From the NCBI GenBank assembly GCA_008508345.1, contig QNGE01002721.1, positions 29,891-93,890 of the forward strand: 64,000 nucleotides of DNA, written 5' to 3'. The translations under genes and the position numbers were made by a program. Below the pieces are notes generated by a model, which worked only from the letters and a program-made list of their open reading frames with translations, did not search any database and was not told the origin of the DNA. The DNA comes from Paragonimus westermani (lineage: Eukaryota > Platyhelminthes > Trematoda > Plagiorchiida > Troglotrematidae). Shown here one piece after another: positions 61,194-64,000 of the stretch. Every line of letters starts with the position of its first letter. Within the stretch, counting starts at the first letter, position 1.

Positions 61194-62321
61194 GTGAGTC
61201 TCCCGTTTCTGCAATGCAATTTGGGTTGTCAGTTAACGAATAACGTGTTATACTTCGTGTTTCCCAACTTATGAGGTCGAGTGGTCTGCTGTGTTCAATG
61301 GTTTTACAAAGCATACACCTAATTTACGAGGTTAAGCGCTGATTTTGTAGGTTCTGCTTGTTTGTAGATCAAGAGTTTAGGTAAATCGATGTTGGTTAGG
61401 AGCAGGACGGTAAGTAGATGGATATGGTCTCTGGGGTTAGGTTTCCAGAGTGTTGTTGATCTTCTAACCGGATACTTGTTTGGCAGAACTCAAGTAACCT
61501 CCTCTATCTCAGATTGCAAGGTCACGATACCAAATAATCTATCAGGTTCTACTAAACAAAAGTGAAATCTCTAGACTGTGAATGTCAAGATAGAGTGCTG
61601 ACTAAACCCAAACATATTGACGTTTTTATGGAACTCGGAAGAAATAAGCTAAACTGATACGCCAAAGGTAGCTGTCACAATAAAATTCGAGTCCGACGTG
61701 GTGTTCTTACGAGTTAATCAGTCTTTGCTGGTTATGTTTGTAAACAGGATCCGGCTGCCCGTTTGTTTTCGACGAGTGTGCACTAAGCTATTTTTTTTTA
61801 CAACCGGCCATGTTTAAGGATAAAACCTGTTTACCACCGTTGCAGAGAACTATCTGCAAGCACTACATTTTACATGGTACTGTATCCATCGGCTGCACAT
61901 TATTCCGAAAGGCCCTTTTTGTTCTCAGTGAAATCCGGGAGTATCTTACCATTTACTTCTTGTATGTCAACAATTCTGTGCTTCGTATGCCACTAGTGTC
62001 TAACGACGTTAACACAGGCTTTGACCAGGCGTCAGCCAGTTTTAGCTTCTTCAGCACGTCTCCATTATTATCTATTTGGTCATGTCAGAGACTGCAAGTT
62101 GTCCTCTAGTAAATGACGCCCAAAAGTTATTGTTATTTTTGGGTGACAAACATCTACCTCTGTCTACTTTCGTTATTGACTGAGAGAATGCGAAACTACT
62201 TGAATCTTCGGCGTGTCAGTTTATCTTGTATTGTCAATAGAATCTTCCCATTAAACAAGTATTGGTTTTGCGCCTTAAGTCCTTTTTCGGTTCTCCATCA
62301 TCTCCTAACGTATGTATTTAG
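61194..62321. other. Intron 16 (1.1 kb)
   Basis: GTGAGT to ATTTAG. The 99-codon frame 61810-62109 has no family motif and no clear splice sites; treated as intron. Confidence 0.5.
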
Positions 62322-62486
62322 GCCAACGAAGTTTTGGAAATGTTGTTGCGCATAGTGGATCATCCCAAACTCAACGATCGATTGGTCAACCTTTTGTACG
62401 AACCGGGAACGGCCATCAATTTGTACACATTCTTGTTGCGACCCCTGGGAAACGTGGGTTCGCAGGCGAAGAGGAATGCTTTACAA
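62322..62486 (+). CDS. NBEAL-like: NBEAL-like exon 17: last exon seen in the window
   Basis: A 165-nt exon of 55 codons, residues about 1323-1377, acceptor CGTATGTATTTAG, donor GTGAGC at 62487, phase 0 at both ends. It encodes ANEVLEMLLRIVDHPKLNDR then LVNLLYEPGTAINLYTFLLR and ends KRNALQ, helices of the armadillo region ('L-x-x-L-L-x-h-h' pattern). The gene must continue to the right, because the PH-BEACH and WD40 parts are missing. I could not support another exon between here and 64000. Confidence 0.8.
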
Positions 62487-64000
62487 GTGAGCCATATCTG
62501 TTAGAACTAGGACGTTTACAGAGCAGACGATATCTTAATGACAAAATACTTTATTGTGTACAAACGTCTTTCTGATAAGTAGCGTTGCAGTTTTGATCAT
62601 TTAAAAGAGACCCAATTTCGAAAAACATATGCTTCGGCTGGATTTAGACAAGGGGCGAAGAGAACATGCCCCAACGTGGCAATCGACGTCCTGGCCCAGC
62701 TAGTAGAACTCTTGTTTCGTCTGGGTATGTTGTGTTCTTACACTGATTGGTGTCTAGCCGAAGCGCAAACGTTTCGCAATTGTCTATTCTAGACGTGGAA
62801 TCGCAAGGACAAAACTGATAAAAAACAAATCAAGTCAGACAGTTGCGTAATTTATTTAAGGAGATGTATGGTCGGCATCTATACAACTATTGATGCAACC
62901 ATATTTTAGATGATTAACAATTCATTTTTGAGGTCATTTTTCTCGCAAAATTGGTGGAATCACTGGGAGACTGCCAACCAAGGGATTACAGAAGAGCCGT
63001 ATGCACGGGTATGGACACATTCGATGGATTGGTAACGGGATCTATCGTGACAGTTATGAATATGTACTCAGAAAGACTGGCTGCTACTAAGGAGTTATTT
63101 CGTGGATTAAGAAAAGGTTACAGTTCACGGAGATAAGGAAGAGGTATTGGAACGCATTCACAAAACAAAGAGTTAGACCATGTCGGGTTGAAAATGACTT
63201 AAAGTGTAACACCGAGATGTCAACCTTTAGCAGTAGCTTTCCTAATATCAAGATGTTGTATCGAGTTGCAACACAATGCGACATCTGAATAACTAACAAA
63301 TTATAACCTAGGATGGGATTAAATAGGAAATTCGTTGCTTGAGGCAATCGCCAAAAGCTTCCAATAGTGCGGTTTTACAACAGATGAAAATAGAACATGA
63401 ATACATTTAAACAGTCTTCATTAGGTAAGTGGAAGTGACTCTTTTTCGAACCCAAACGGCGAAGGGGACATTTCGGACGACGCGAACAACACTTATGATC
63501 TTTCTCAGTCGATTGCACGTGGTGACAGCTTAACTTGCACATTGGAAGTAGGGCAAACCGTTTGACTTCCTCACCAATGAGACGGATTGCGTCAGTGCCT
63601 TCTGGGAACAACAATGCTCGTGTACGACAGTTGACTAATATTGGTGTTGTGAACATCGACACCGTAATAAGTGCGTCAATAAAACAACGGAAATTCTGTA
63701 CAGAGTCGGCCAGTTCTATCTTGCTGATCTCGCGTTAGACTCAAAACGATACTGTCATTCTCAAAATCATATAGGGTATTTTTTCTCTGTTTCACTGTGA
63801 CAGGTCTTTCTACCTTAAGCTTGGTTTAATCACACTAGGGTAGTATAAACTGACTGGAGGTCAACTGACAGTGTCTAACCCGGTATGCAGTTCACAAACT
63901 TATTACTGCCCTGAATTCATACAAATTTTGACTGGGTGGTTGTACAAGCGCGTTTTATAAGATTGGGAAAAACTGGCGATTCGTTTATCACCGCTTAACC
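62487..64000. other. Right flank, presumed intron after the last exon
   Basis: Starts with the GTGAGC donor. Short frames at 62951-63136 (+) and 63375-63662 (-) show no BEACH-family motif and no convincing splice sites. I see no further exon. Confidence 0.45.

Larger units (their letters stand above)
4224..62486 (+). other. NBEAL-like: Gene span: NBEAL-like BEACH-family scaffold protein, 17 exons, open at both ends
   Basis: This is the only host gene I can support. Seventeen exons joined at AG/GT sites keep a single open frame of 1377 codons, and every exon's end phase equals the next exon's start phase. NBEAL-type proteins are large cytoplasmic membrane-trafficking scaffolds with a helical N-terminus, a ConA-like beta-sandwich, armadillo repeats, then PH-BEACH and WD40 domains. 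Here the ConA-like part is at about residues 456-760 of the joined reading and armadillo-like helices follow from about 925. The long region before the ConA-like domain (at least 450 residues) and a VWG-x-x-SAF-x-GQL motif favour NBEAL1/2 over NBEA/LRBA, where that region is shorter. The start codon, promoter, BEACH and WD40 exons are not in the window. The family call is solid; the subfamily is inferred from memory of the family. Confidence 0.82.

Noticed and set aside
61810..62109. 99-codon + frame between exons 16 and 17
   Set aside because: No acceptor and donor consistent with the phase; exons 16 and 17 join in phase 0 without it.
62951..63136. Candidate next exon after exon 17
   Set aside because: No pyrimidine tract with AG in the right phase and no armadillo pattern.
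1..64000. CRISPR arrays, bacterial operons, phage or defence systems
   Set aside because: No regularly spaced repeats, no closely packed genes and no ribosome binding site pattern; the window is eukaryotic.

Overview
The window looks like a piece of a flatworm genome, most likely a trematode of the liver- or lung-fluke kind. This is inferred from a gene in short exons split by introns of about 0.4 to 8.4 kb, a base composition near the low-to-mid 40s percent GC (estimated by eye), and retroelement remnants of schistosome/fluke types: an RTE-clade LINE resembling Schistosoma SR2, Penelope-like elements with GIY-YIG endonuclease, and a tRNA-derived SINE. Nothing bacterial, no rRNA and no genuine tRNA was seen.

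One host gene explains almost all coding signal. On the + strand, 17 exons between 4224 and 62486 can be chained. Every junction has an AG acceptor and a GT donor, and every reading phase matches the next exon. The chain gives 4131 nt, exactly 1377 codons, open at both ends. The protein is the N-terminal and middle part of a BEACH-family scaffold, best matched to the neurobeachin-like (NBEAL1/NBEAL2) branch. It has about 450 residues of helical N-terminal region (exons 1-6), a concanavalin A/LamG-like beta-sandwich (exons 7-10), a lineage-specific variable stretch (exons 10-13), then armadillo-like helical repeats (exons 12-18, with the IGGLSVLLPVL motif opening exon 13). The first exon(s) and the PH-BEACH and WD40 parts would lie outside the window.

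The introns are filled with old mobile-element debris. From left to right: the end of an LTR (1-285); a possible zinc-knuckle gag remnant, a doubtful Penelope trace and an RTE reverse-transcriptase fragment, all minus strand (530-3860); a possible Ty3/gypsy RT remnant (7631-7880); SINE copies near 16355, 31451, 35790 and 40861; a Penelope-like element with one in-frame TGA and a later frameshift (22715-23760) and a second copy on the minus strand (33060-33600); an SR2-like RTE remnant (44270-45400); and a second copy of the LTR in inverted orientation (54349-54874). An unclassified interspersed repeat family recurs in at least four places, all in the same orientation.

The most notable structures are the phase-consistent flatworm NBEAL model with its divergent loops, and a SINE at 35695-36056 whose 3' segment is also present as an inverted copy at its 5' side, the whole unit flanked by a perfect 12-bp direct repeat. 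I found no clear evidence for a wholly new biological system.
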